Shown in pieces: positions 1 to 9,570 of a stretch of DNA of 64,000 nt; position 1 is the stretch's first letter, and each line of letters opens with the position of its first letter. Source of the DNA: Ovis canadensis (lineage: Eukaryota > Chordata > Mammalia > Artiodactyla > Bovidae). A program made the position numbers and the translations under genes. Below the pieces are notes generated by a model. The model was given only the letters and a program-made list of their open reading frames with translations, ran no database searches and had not been told where the DNA came from. The stretch covers positions 74,140,501 through 74,204,500 of the forward strand of contig NC_091263.1 of NCBI RefSeq assembly GCF_042477335.2, read 5' to 3'.

Positions 1-335
1 TGTAGTTGCTGCATTCGACCAGCCCAGAGGGCCGAGGATGAGACACAGTGAAAGCGCCACGGAGCCACTCAAACGGCACAGATGTGCTGTAGTGTTTGGC
101 TGGTAAAGTGAGTTCCCCGGTGACTGAGTTTCAGGAGAGGTTCCCTGGGCGGGAGTGGTCGCCACCTGGACCTGGGCCACAGCAGAAGCAGTAGCTTATC
201 CCTAAAGGAAGCCTTCAGTCCATGAGAAAACATACCCACCGCAACCAGAGCTTATTTATGTGCACAAGGTCGGGGAGGCTGGATAAAATCGGCTGCCAAG
301 CCTTGAAGTGTCCTGGAACAGTACAAGCGCGCGTG
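1..335. other. Unassigned sequence at window start
   Basis: No recognised repeat, RNA or exon. Several short frames are open but none resembles a known protein. Confidence 0.5.
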
Positions 336-561
336 CATCCTCAGTCGCTCAGTCGTGTCCGACTCTGTGTGACCCCATGGACTGTAGCCCACCAGGCTCC
401 TCTGTCCATGGGATTCTCCAGGCAAGAACGCTGGAGTGGGTTGCCATGCCCTCCTCCAGGGGATCTTCCCGACCCAGGGACTGAACCTGCGTCCCTTGAG
501 ACGTCTGCATTAGCAGGAAGGTTCTCTTCCAGCTGCGCCACGTGGGATTCCCACTGGGCTA
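336..561 (-). mobile_element. Bov-tA SINE
   Basis: Read on the minus strand it ends in the family's gtcggacacgactgagcgac tail (here at 340-360) and starts with the tRNA-like head near 560. The body contains the diagnostic Bov-A block (cctggagaatcccatgga type, 405-425). It is near full length. The frames 222-590 (+) and 341-541 (-) that cross it are SINE translation, not genes. Confidence 0.93.
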
Positions 562-1332
562 GAGTAACCGAAGCAAGGGCGTTGTTTTAAGTAGTCCAAA
601 AGGCACGGTACCGAAGAGCCAGGGCAGCGTCTTCCTTATTCTCTTGAAGCACCGTCAGTAAGCCGTGAGATGTCAGCGCTACCCCGAAGCTTCTTAAAGG
701 TCGTGGGGGTGGGTGTTAGGAGGCATCCGTCAGTGCTAGCAGCTGTGGGGGGACTGTAGGAGGGGAGCGGAATCGAGGTTATAAAAAGGAGAGAAAGTTA
801 AATGAGAAGTGGTTAATAAAAGAATTTCGTAAGAGGGGAGACAGCTAGCAGAGAGATGTGCATGGTGAGGTTTTAGAGGGGCTCCCGCCACGTGAGATGT
901 GAGCGTGGTCACAGGCAAATCCATAACTGTTTCCTCGGGCGGCTGGCAGGGGGGATGGCTTTAAAGCAGGAAGTGGACTCTTGGGCGAAAAGGTCTGGCT
1001 TTGGTACCCCGTGGGCTGATGGGGAGACTCGTGCTTTTGGGGGAGAACCCCAAGAGCACTCCCTTCTTTCCTGCTCACAGAAGGGAAAAAAGGACATTGA
1101 TCCCTGGGATGCCCAAGGGCAGAAGGGCTCATTACACTTTCCTTCAAGGCTTTAAAGACTATGTCCTCCTGTTGTCCCCATAGAATTGAGTTGGTCATTT
1201 TTTTTAGTGAAACGTGCAGGGTCTTGACCGTGAGAGAAAAATCTGGAATCCAGTTCCAGCAGTAGCCAGCCTCCGCTTTGATTTTGTTCAGGGGCCTCCA
1301 CTTGTTGCTGCTGAAAACAGGATTTGACCCCC
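562..1332. other. Unassigned intergenic sequence
   Basis: No repeat family recognised. A 117-residue minus frame (845-1198) has no recognisable similarity or codon signal. Weakly purine-rich around 760-860. Confidence 0.5.
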
Positions 1333-1471
1333 CCCAAAAATCTATTAATTTGTTTGGCCCTGCCAGTCTTTGTTACGTCCTGCGGGATCTAGTTCCCTGA
1401 CCGGGGGTCAAACCCAGGCCCCTCGCATTGGGAGTATGAAATCTTAGCCACCGGATCAGCAGGGAAGTCCT
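1333..1471 (-). mobile_element. CHR-2-type cetartiodactyl SINE
   Basis: Minus-strand copy. It reads as the reverse complement of the family's ggacttccctgg...gatccctggtcagggaactagatccc pattern, with the agggaagtcct end at 1461-1470. The preceding run of C and A (1329-1340) marks its A-rich tail. Diverged, so older than the Bov-tA copies. Confidence 0.85.
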
Positions 1472-2548
1472 GAAAATTGGGGCTTTTTGTGGCTCTTCTT
1501 GGCTGATGCTGAACCGCTGAAGGTGCGAGTGAGCTGATCTGCCACGCGGGGTGGACGAGCCTCCTGTTCCCTCCTCGTCCTTTTCACCAGGAGGAGAAGG
1601 CGCTTGTTTGGTGTGTGAACACAGAATTCAAAGCTTCCATAGGGAAACTGGGGTTTGCAAGATTCAAAGCCGACTGTGATCATCACAGACTGAACCATCA
1701 CACCTCTGCACACAAGCTGGAATTTTGTCCCAGGCGACGGGCTCGGGAAAGGCCGTGGCGACTGCGGTGGAGCTCTCTGCCGGGGTTTCCACATCTCCCC
1801 CGAAACAAGGCTTGTGTCTCTAAATCCCTTTTGGGGTGTTGCCACTGCGCCAACTCCACCCATCGCTGAGCCTGACTTTCACCCACAAGCCTGTGAATCA
1901 ACTGATACGAACCTGAAAGCCCAGCGAGGGGTCTGAATGACCCCCTTAAATTCATCAGTGCGTCTGTGGGGGTCTTCTGGTGCTTTTGGAAAATCCTGAA
2001 CCACAGCTTGCGCTTTTGGCCACAGCGTGTGGCTCAGCTCTGTCCAGCTCAAGAGGCTGACAGACTTCAGGACTGATGCTTGAAAGAAGCTTTTCAGGAG
2101 ATAAAGTGGAGTTGAACACGTGACAGCTGATATGCACAGAACAGAGGCATTTGCTTTCTTTGTCCTTTTCACGGCGGCAGGAGGGGAGCCACTTACTGTA
2201 AGAGCATGTACCTGCCCCTGTAGAATTCCATTCCATTATTTAAAATAGTCTTCCTGCCAGCCACCCCAGCCTCAAGCTCCACACAGCAACTAGACTAGCG
2301 GTTGTACAACTATCTTTAAGACAACTTTGTCAGCTGCTTTACTTTAAAAAGGTTATTTTTAAATCCCGTTCCTTTGACTATTCTAAAGATTGTACGTTTC
2401 CAAGAATCCTTCGAAAAACTTCGGTTGTGATGCTTACAATTTTTTTTCTATAATAGATCATTTTGGTGATTAAGTGTGTCCCCTTTGACAGAAAACACAT
2501 CAGTGAATTCCTAAGGTTCAGGGGGGAGTTTTAGGTAGGGGGGCTACA
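1472..2548. other. Unassigned intergenic sequence
   Basis: About 1.1 kb with no repeat I can name. The 135-residue minus frame at 1456-1863 overlaps the preceding SINE and looks like chance. The last 300 bases are AT-rich. Confidence 0.5.
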
Positions 2549-2856
2549 GAGGAAATCAGTCCTGAATATTCACTGGAAGGACTGATGCTGAAGCTGAAAC
2601 GCCAATCCTTTGGCCACCTGATGCGAAGAGCTGACTCCTTGGAAAAGACCCTGAGGCTGGGAAAGATTGAGGGCAGGAGGAGAAGGGGACAACAGAGGAT
2701 GAGAGGGTTGGATGGCATTACCGACTCGATGGGCATGAGTTTGAGTAAACTCTGGGAGTTGGTGATGGACAGGGAGGGCTGGCGTGGTGTGGTCCATGGG
2801 GTCGCAAAGAGTCGGACACGACTGAGCGACTGAACTGAACTGAACTGAACTGAACT
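2549..2856 (+). mobile_element. BovB LINE, 3' end
   Basis: 5'-truncated BovB (RTE clade) holding the last codons of the reverse transcriptase ORF and the 3' terminus. The frame 2585-2833 gives the family C-terminus ([14 protein letters not shown], then GITDS, then VMDRE). It ends in the BovB tail tgaactgaactgaact repeated four times (2831-2856). Confidence 0.95.
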
Positions 2857-2859
2857 ACA

Positions 2860-2965
2860 CAGCTGTTCTATACTGAGATTATGGCGATGATTGCGTTTGT
2901 CAAACTTCACAGAGAGTTTTACTGAATGTAAATTCTACTTCAATAAACGTGACCTTAAAACCTTA
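2860..2965 (+). mobile_element. Probable old L1 3' end
   Basis: Contains a terminal pattern typical of mammalian L1M tails, an aattctacttcaataaa motif at 2931-2946, directly after the BovB. The BovB may have inserted into this older tail. Confidence 0.5.
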
Positions 2966-3312
2966 AAGAAAACAAGCTAACAACAGCTTGCTGTGCAGTC
3001 TTAGTGCAAATATAAAGAATCGGAGGTTTATTTGGAAATTCAGAGGGTTTACCTTTAAAATGGCAGGTTCTAGTGGGTTCAGAAGGGCAGAGAGCGAGGG
3101 CGGGCTCAGAGGTGGGTGCAGGGCACAGGGGGCAGGAGGTTGGTGTCGGGGTGGACTGGTGGCTGCCTGGTGGAGTCTGGGACAAGAGGAAGACACACAG
3201 GCTGGACCCCGGGAGAAAGAACTTGGGGGAAGGGAACGCAAGGGGTTGGGGGCTCAGGAGCCGTTCTGCCCTCTCCTGGTTTTAAGCACTTCTGTGTGTG
3301 TGTGTGTCTGTC
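2966..3312. other. Unassigned sequence
   Basis: G-rich on the plus strand with many stop-free frames, for example 2988-3662 (+), which runs on into a CHR SINE. A short TG run lies at 3294-3308. No exon recognised. Confidence 0.5.
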
Positions 3313-3562
3313 ATCGGCTGTGCTGGGCCTCACTGCTGCGCGGCCTTCCCTCTGGCTGCGGTGAGTGGGGGCTGCGCGCCAGCTGTGGGGTGCGGGCTCC
3401 TCTTGTTGCGAAGCACGGGCTTCCGGGCACAGGCTCGGCCGCTGTGGCCCTCGGGCTCAGCTGCTCCGCGGCGTGTGGGGTCTTCCCGGACAAGGGGTCG
3501 AGTCTGTGTCACCTGCGCTGCGGGCAGGTTCTTTACCGCGAAGCCGCCAGGGAAGCCCTCTC
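3313..3562 (-). mobile_element. CHR-type SINE, long form
   Basis: Minus-strand copy of the long cetartiodactyl SINE. The string of ttgcgaagcacgggcttc-like units (3405-3425), a ctgctccgcggcgtgtgggg block (3460-3480) and the terminal gccgccagggaagccctc (3543-3560) are characteristic. CpG-rich for its age. Confidence 0.88.
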
Positions 3563-4078
3563 TTCTAGTGTTTCGGTTATTTGGGCCAATTTAGTAACGG
3601 AATCTTGCAAAGAGGCCATTTTAGAGTTTTGTGCACATTTGGAAGCCTCCAGATACCACTGAAGAAAAATACCCCGTTCATGTTATTTAATTTTCAAGTC
3701 CTTCAGTTTAATCTTAAGAAAAGCAGCTCTGGGGAGATCGAAAGTTCCCCATAGCGGCCCTGTAACCCTGGATTACTTTTTGTTTGTTTGGCCGAGTTTG
3801 CTGAAGGCCTGTGGGTGGGTGGGTTGGGGAATGTCCATAGTTTTTAAACATAAAACAGGCCAGATCCCCAGAAGGAGGGCTGCCTCAGACCATTTAGATG
3901 ACTGGGATCCTGTTTTCCTAAGTTAGAGGCCTAGGCTAGAGGCCCGGCCCAGACTCTGAAAGGCATACAGAAACATAGAACAAGTGACTGGATCCAGTCA
4001 GCTCAGGCCCCAAGAGAGCCTCCATTTCATGCACTTTAATGTTTTAATTAAAAAATAAGAAAATTGTTTTGCTTGTGA
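3563..4078. other. Unassigned sequence
   Basis: No named repeat. A T-rich, GTTTG-rich piece at 3775-3800 could be a further SINE tail, too short to assign. Confidence 0.5.
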
Positions 4079-4114
4079 TTGTTTTTATTTTTTATTGGGG
4101 TATAGTTTATTTGG

Positions 4115-4438
4115 ACTGCAAGGAAATCCAACCAGTCCGTTCTAAAGGAGACCAGTCCTGGGTGTTCTTTGGAAGGAATGATGCTAAAGCTGAAACTCCA
4201 GTACTTTGGCCACCTCATGTGAAGAGCTGACTCATTGGAAAAGACTCTGATGCTGGGAGGGATTGGGGGCAGGAGGAGAAGGGGACGACAGAGGATGAGA
4301 TGGCTGAGTGGCATCACCGACTCGATGGACGTGAGTCTGAGTGAACTCTGGGAGTGGGTGATGGACAGGGAGGCCTGGCGTGCTGCGGTTCATGGGGCCG
4401 CACAGAGTCGGACACGACTGAGCGACTGGACTGGACTG
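4115..4438 (+). mobile_element. BovB LINE, 3' end, nested in L1
   Basis: 5'-truncated BovB. The frame at 4235-4603 gives its C-terminus ([14 protein letters not shown]). It is flanked by diverged target-site copies, 4102-4114 and 4439-4451, which match at 10 of 13 positions; all three differences are T in the left copy and C in the right. This places it inside the L1 tail. Confidence 0.93.
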
Positions 4439-4447
4439 ATAGCTCAT

Positions 4448-4659
4448 CTGGGCTTCCCTAGTGGCTCAGATGGTAAAGAGTCTGCCAGCAATTCAGGAGA
4501 CCTGAGTTTGATCCCTAGGTCAGGAAGATCCCTTGGAGAAGGGCACGGCAACCCTCTCCGGTATTCTTGCCTGGAGAATCCCATGGACAGAGGAGCCTGC
4601 TGAGCTGCCGTCCATGAAGCTGCAGGTCAGACACGGCTGAGCGACTGACACTTTCTTCG
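4448..4659 (+). mobile_element. Bov-tA SINE, nested
   Basis: Starts gggcttccctagtggctcag (4450-4469) and ends in a diverged acacggctgagcgactga (4631-4648). An 8-bp target repeat, tagctSat, is found at 4440-4447 and 4660-4667. It therefore inserted beside the BovB 3' boundary. Confidence 0.94.
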
Positions 4660-4954
4660 TAGCTGATTCACAATGGCGTGTGATTTCCAGGCGCATGGAG
4701 GACGTCCGGTCACACATGTGCACGTGTCTTCTCTGTTTCCGGGTTCTTCCCATGTGGGTCAGTACAGAACGCGGAGTGGGTTCCCTGAGCTGCGTCACAG
4801 GCCCTTGTTGAGGAACCGTTTCACAGACTCAGCGTGTGCACGTCAGTCCCAACCTCCTAATGCATTCCGCCCCACCGCCTTTGGCCACCATAACTTTATT
4901 TTCCGAGTCTGTGAGTCTGTTTCTGTTTTGTAAATAAGCTCATTTGTATCATCT

Positions 4955-5405
4955 TTTAAAATTTTTATTTTTAATTGAAGGATGATTACAATGCTGCGCT
5001 GGTTTCCGCCGCGCAGCACGGATCGGCCAGGTATATGTTCGTCCCCGCCCTCTTGCGCCTCCCTCCCGCCGCCCACCCCACCCCGCTGCTCTGAGTTGCT
5101 GCAGAGCCCCCGTTGGAGTTCCCTGAGCCTCACAGCAGATTCCCACCGGCGGTCTAGTGTACACATGAATCGTATAAGTTTCCACGTTACTCTCTCCGTC
5201 TGTCCCACCCTCTCCTTCCTACCCCCTCCCTTCTGTTCTCTGGGTCTGCGTCTCCATTGCTGCCTGCAAATAGGTTCATCAGGACCATCTTTCTGGATTC
5301 CATATAAGCGGGTTAAGATACGGTATTTGTTTTCTCTCTCTGACTTACTCCGCTGTGTATAACAGGCTGTAGGTTGGCCCGCCTCATTCGCAGTCCTTGC
5401 ATCGT
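4955..5405 (-). mobile_element. Ruminant L1 3' UTR fragment, nested in older L1
   Basis: A second, 5'-truncated L1 tail starts with the ttttaattgaaggatgatta type terminus. It carries the ruminant-type 3' UTR (cctcccgccg...gttgctgcagagcccc) and stops near 5405, where the older L1 resumes with agattccacatataagtgat (5411-5430). Confidence 0.8.
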
Positions 5406-5543
5406 GGTTTTAGATTCCACATATAAGTGATGACCTGTGTTTGTCTCTGACTTCCTCCACGTAGAATGATCATCTCTGGGTCTAGCCGTGTTGCTGCGAA
5501 TGGCGTGATTTCATGCCTGTTTATGGCAGAGCAGTGTTCCACG

Positions 5544-5544
<1 letters not shown>

Positions 5545-5577
<33 letters not shown>
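5545..5577 (+). repeat. (TG)16 microsatellite
   Basis: Uninterrupted TG dinucleotides in the L1 3' UTR, at the place where the family consensus has a short ttgtatatatgt segment. Confidence 0.98.
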
Positions 5578-5578
<1 letters not shown>

Positions 5579-6297
5579 TGTACACACCGCGTCTTCCTTA
5601 ACTACTCCTCTGCTGGTGGGCACTTAGGCGGCTTCCATGTCTTGGGCGCTGTAAGAGGTGCTGCAGAGAGCACTGGGGTGCAGGTATCTTTTTTGAACTG
5701 TGGTTTCCTCTGGATATATGTCCAGGAGTGGGACTGCTGGATTGTATGGTAGCTCTATTTCTAGTTAGATTTTTTTTCTTTTTTTAAGGACACTGCATAC
5801 TGTTCTCCACAGTGGCTACATCAATTTCTATTCCCACCAGCAGTCTAGGGCGGTTCCCTTTTCTCCAGACCATCTCTAGCATCTATTGCTTCTAGACTTT
5901 TTAATGACGGCCATTCTGGCCAGGGTGAGGTATGCCTCACTGCAGTTCTAATTTGCAATCACTTTAATTTTAGCGTCTCTGGTGATTAGTGAAGCTTAGC
6001 ATCTTCCCATGTGCTTTTCAGCCATCTGCATGTCTTCTTTGGAGAAAAGTCTGTTTAGATCCTCCGCCCCTTTTTGACTGGGTTGTTTGTGGGTTTTCTT
6101 TGTTTCTTTTTGACACTGAGCTGCTTGAGCTGTTTTATATTTTGGAAATCAATCCCTTGTTGGTTACTTTGCAAATAATGTCTCCCATTTTGTGGGGTTA
6201 TCTTTTTGTTGATGCTTTCCTTTGCTTGCGAAGGCTTTTAAGTTTGATTCGGCCCCATTTGTTTACTTCTGTTTTTATTTTCGTTACTGGGGAGGTG

Positions 6298-6466
6298 AAG
6301 TCAAAGTCGCTCAGTCGTGTCCGACAGTCCATGGAATTCTCTAGGCCAGAATGCTGGAATGGGTAGCCTTTCCCTTCTCCAGGGGAATCTTCCCAACCCA
6401 AGGATTGAACCCAGATCTCCCTCATTGCAGGCGGATTCTTTACCAGCTGAGTCACAAGGGAGTGCA
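6298..6466 (-). mobile_element. Bov-tA SINE, internally deleted, nested in L1
   Basis: Reads cagtcgtgtccgacagtcca (6312-6331) and ends with the tRNA-like head accagctgagtcacaaggga (6443-6462). About 35 bases between the tail and the tccatgg block are missing. ORF2 sequence of the surrounding L1 lies on both sides. Confidence 0.92.
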
Positions 6467-6629
6467 TCCCAAAAGATGTTGCTATGATTTATGTGAAAGA
6501 GTGTTCTGCTTATGTTTTCCTCTAAGACTTCTATAGTGTCCGTCCTATATTTAGGCCTCTCATCCATTTTGAGTTCATTTTCGTGTATGGTGTTAGCGAA
6601 TGTTCTAATTTTGGGACACTGACAACTGT

Positions 6630-6720
6630 CTGGTGTCCAGGACACCACAGTCCCACCGCAGGGCGCAGACTCCACCCCTGATCAGGGAGCACGCGGCATG
6701 GCGGAGCCAAACCCCTCGTC
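6630..6720 (+). mobile_element. Degenerate CHR-type SINE in L1 ORF2
   Basis: About 120 bases interrupt the L1 between ttctaatttt (6602-6611) and cacgtgtagctgtcc. The insert contains ccctgatcagggagcacgcg (6676-6695), the central motif of CHR-2. Strongly diverged, so assignment is tentative. Confidence 0.5.
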
Positions 6721-7850
6721 CTCCTCTCTCTTTTTTCACGTGTAGCTGTCCAGCTTTCTGAGTGAGGATGGCGCTTGCTGTGGGTTTGTCATATGTGGCG
6801 TTTATTATGTTGAGGGAGGTTCCCCTACGGCAAATTTCTGGAGATTTTATCCTAGATGGGTATTGCATTTTGTCGAAAGTTTTTTCTGCATCTGTCGAGA
6901 TAATCGTACAGTTTTTGCGCTTCCATTTGTTGATGAGATGTGTTATACCACATTGGTTGATTTACGTGTATGGAAAAATCCTTGCATGCTGGGATAAATC
7001 CCACTCAGTCCTGGTGTACGACCCTTTTACTGTACTGTTGAATACGAATTGTCAGTGTTTTGTTGAGGAGTTTTGCATCTGTGTTCATCAGTGATATATT
7101 GGCCTGTGATTTTCTTCTTTGTGGTATCTTTGTATGGTTTTGTATCAGGGTGATGGCGGTCTGAAAGAATGAGTTTGGGAGGTTTCCTTCCTCTGCGACC
7201 TCTGAAGAGTTTCAGAAGGATAGGTGTTAACGCTTCTCTAAATGTTTGATAGAATTCACCTGCAAGGCCATTTGGCCCTGGACTTGTGTTTGTTGGAGGT
7301 TCTTAAACCACAGGTTTAATTTCAGTGCTTGTAACTGGTCTGGTCATATTTTCTCTTTCTTCCTGGTTCAGTCTGGGAAGGTGGTACCTTTAAGAATTTG
7401 TCCATTTCTCCCAGGTTGTGCATCGTATTGGCCCATAGTTGCTTGCAGTAGTCTCTTATCCTTTGTATTTCTGTGCTGACCCTCGTAAAGTCTCCTTTTC
7501 GATTTCTAATTCTCATTACTGAAGCCCCTTCCCTTTCCCCGGATGAGTCTGGCTAGAGGCCCATCAGTCTGTGCGTGATTTCGAAGAAGAGCCGGCGCTC
7601 GGCCTCACTGTCTTTCTGTCGTTCTTCGTGTCTGTTCCATGTCTCTCTGCTCTCGTCCTCGCGACGTCTTTCCTTTCTCACTGTGAGCTTTGTGAGTTCT
7701 CATTTGGGTGTAAGGTTAGGTGGTGCCTTTGAAATTTTTCTTGTTTCCTGAAGTAAGTTTGTACGGCTAAAAACTCCCCTCTTGGAACTGCTTTCGCTGC
7801 GTCCGAGAGGTCTTGAGTTGTGTTTTCACTTATCTCTAGGCACGTCTTGC

Positions 7851-8449
7851 TTTCCTCTTGCCTTTTCTCACAAAAGCATGCTACAGAATAGTTTAGTCTA
7901 AAAATCTGAAGGGCCACTGTTAACACAGGATTCCTTCTTGACGTGTGATATAAATCGTTTCGAAACAGGTAGAAAAAGACCAGGGGCTACAGACTGTATC
8001 ATCTCATCTCTTTGTCTGCGACTCGGAGACAGCGGTTTCCGTCTCTCGGAGCTGTTAGGAGGCAGATGCCCTGAAAGCTCCTAGGACGGGCGCTGCAGCC
8101 GGTGGGAGCCGCGGAAGGCGCGCTGCCCGCGATCCCAAGGGCAGCAGCTGGCCCTGCCCCTCTGAGACCGGCCCCGGCTCTCACGGCGGCCGCGGTCAGG
8201 CCCGTGCTGAACCGAGGCAGCGAAAGCGGAAATCTGCAGAAACAGACTCCCGGCCTTAGCCAGCGACCTTCCCGTCACTGGGGCCAAGGAGGGGCAGGGG
8301 GTCGTTCCGGGGGTGTCGGGACGGCCGTGTACACACCGCCGTGTTTAAAACGGACAACCAACAAGGGGCTGCTGCATGGCACAGGAGACCCTGGCTGCGT
8401 TATGTGGCAGCCTGAGCGGGGGGAGGTTTAGGTGAGAATGGACACCCGT
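7851..8449. other. Unassigned sequence containing a CpG islet
   Basis: 7851-7990 may be the last decayed part of the L1. From about 8000 the sequence is unlike any repeat I know and becomes GC-rich. Confidence 0.5.
8040..8340. promoter_or_regulatory. CpG-dense islet without a recognised gene
   Basis: I count about 29 CpG dinucleotides in 300 bases, at roughly two-thirds G+C, for an observed/expected ratio near 0.9. That meets the usual size and density criteria for a small CpG island. No TATA box, exon or known repeat is visible. It could be a promoter of an unannotated transcript or simply GC-rich DNA that escapes methylation. Confidence 0.4.
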
Positions 8450-8520
8450 GTGGGCTTCCCGGGAGCTCAGACAGTAGAGGACCTGCCTGGAATGCTGGAG
8501 ATCTGGCTTCGATCCCTGGG
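8450..8520 (+). mobile_element. Bov-tA SINE, 3'-truncated head
   Basis: Only the tRNA-like head remains, from gggcttcccgggagctcaga (8453-8472) to gatccctggggat. It passes directly into an AT-rich tract where the Bov-A body should be. Confidence 0.8.
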
Positions 8521-8705
8521 GATATATATGTGTGTTTATATGTATATAGTTGTATATATAATATATAATATAATAAACAATATAATATAAATCATATTAT
8601 AATATAAACATAATTTGTTTTTATAAATTTATATTATTTTATATAAATGATAGATATAATATATTAATATATTATTAATTGATTACATATAATATCACAT
8701 ATATA
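8521..8705. repeat. AT-rich low-complexity tract
   Basis: About 185 bases made mostly of TATA, ATATAAT and TTATAT units, beginning exactly where the truncated Bov-tA stops. Confidence 0.92.
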
Positions 8706-8709
8706 GTTG

Positions 8710-8800
8710 TGCCCATTAGCTGTTCACCTGAGACTGTCACAACGTTGTCTGTTAATCAGCTATATCCCAATACAAAGTAAAATATTTTAAAAAACTAAAA
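8710..8800 (+). mobile_element. L1 3' end
   Basis: cacctgagactgtcacaacg, then a ctatatcccaatacaaagta segment and an A-rich end: the plus-strand version of the ruminant L1 terminus. Confidence 0.72.
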
Positions 8801-9360
8801 AATAAAAGACCTGTTCAAATCACAAGAAAAGAAAGTAACAATCTGAACATTTAACGCAAGCATCAGTAAGCGGGCTTTCTAAGGCAGGGGCCCAGTACTG
8901 GTCAATTTTCCCCGCAGTCTGCGTGTCCACTGTCGTGTCCCCTGAAGTTGGATCGAGGTCGGGGTGTGGTGGAGATGTCTCGATGCCCTGGCGGCGCTGC
9001 CCTGCAGCTCTGAAGGCTCTGTGAATGCATGTTAATCAAGGTGCTCATGGTTGCCTGGGTCATTCTGCAGAAATCAAATTCCTCAGAGACTGGTGTGTAC
9101 CTCAGTAATCTCCAACGGGGTCTACACCTCCCCAGTGAGTGACACTCTGTTTCTGGTCTCAAGAGCCCTGAGAAGACTGAGCTAGGGATCCAGAGTTGAG
9201 AGTCAGAGTGACTAGAGGTGAATGCCTCCCGAGGGCCGAGACTTGGGCCGGTTTCATGCAGTCTGGTGTCCGGAAGCCTGAAGCCTGCGCGGCCTAGGCA
9301 CGGTCTCATTGGCGTATACCGTCTGACAGCGCTGCCTCAGTCCCTGCTGCGTCCCGAGGG
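8801..9360. other. Unassigned sequence
   Basis: No repeat named. A 135-residue minus frame (8902-9309) has no recognisable similarity. Confidence 0.45.
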
Positions 9361-9570
9361 GTCAGCTGCGTGTGCGCATACTTCCCTCCCTCCGGGTCTC
9401 CCCCGCCGCGTCCGCGTCCCGCGCTTCTGGCCGTCACAGGGCGCCGAGCTGGGCTTCCGGGGCTGCCGGCCGCTCCCCGCGAGCTGCTATTTTTACCCGC
9501 GGTGGTCTCTTGTGTCACTGCCGCGCTCTCAGCCCCTCCCGCGGGCTCCTCCCCGAGCCGGGCCCGCGTG
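9361..9570. promoter_or_regulatory. CpG-dense islet
   Basis: About 28 CpGs in 210 bases by my count at roughly 68% G+C, an observed/expected ratio of about 1. It contains overlapping ccgcgt/ccgcgcg units and one AT-rich ctatttttac motif (9487-9496). It borders an L1 3' UTR, so part of it may be GC-enriched L1 sequence rather than a promoter. Confidence 0.38.

Larger units (their letters stand above)
4079..7850 (-). mobile_element. L1 LINE (3' UTR and C-terminal ORF2) carrying nested insertions
   Basis: One minus-strand L1 in pieces: 3' tail 4079-4110, 3' UTR 4661-4954 and about 5406-6297, ORF2 from roughly 5800 to 7850. The antisense text is characteristic: tcctctggatatatgtccag (5707-5726), the cattctggccagggtgaggt segment (5912-5931) and the long ORF2 stretch 6735-7850. 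ORF2 is full of stops and frameshifts. It is broken by BovB (4115-4438), Bov-tA (4448-4659), a younger L1 tail (about 4955-5405), Bov-tA (6298-6466) and a degenerate CHR SINE (about 6630-6720). The 5' limit near 7850 is uncertain. Confidence 0.88.

Noticed and set aside
2988..3662. 224-codon plus frame
   Set aside because: Runs through purine-rich DNA into the antisense of a CHR SINE; no similarity to a known protein.
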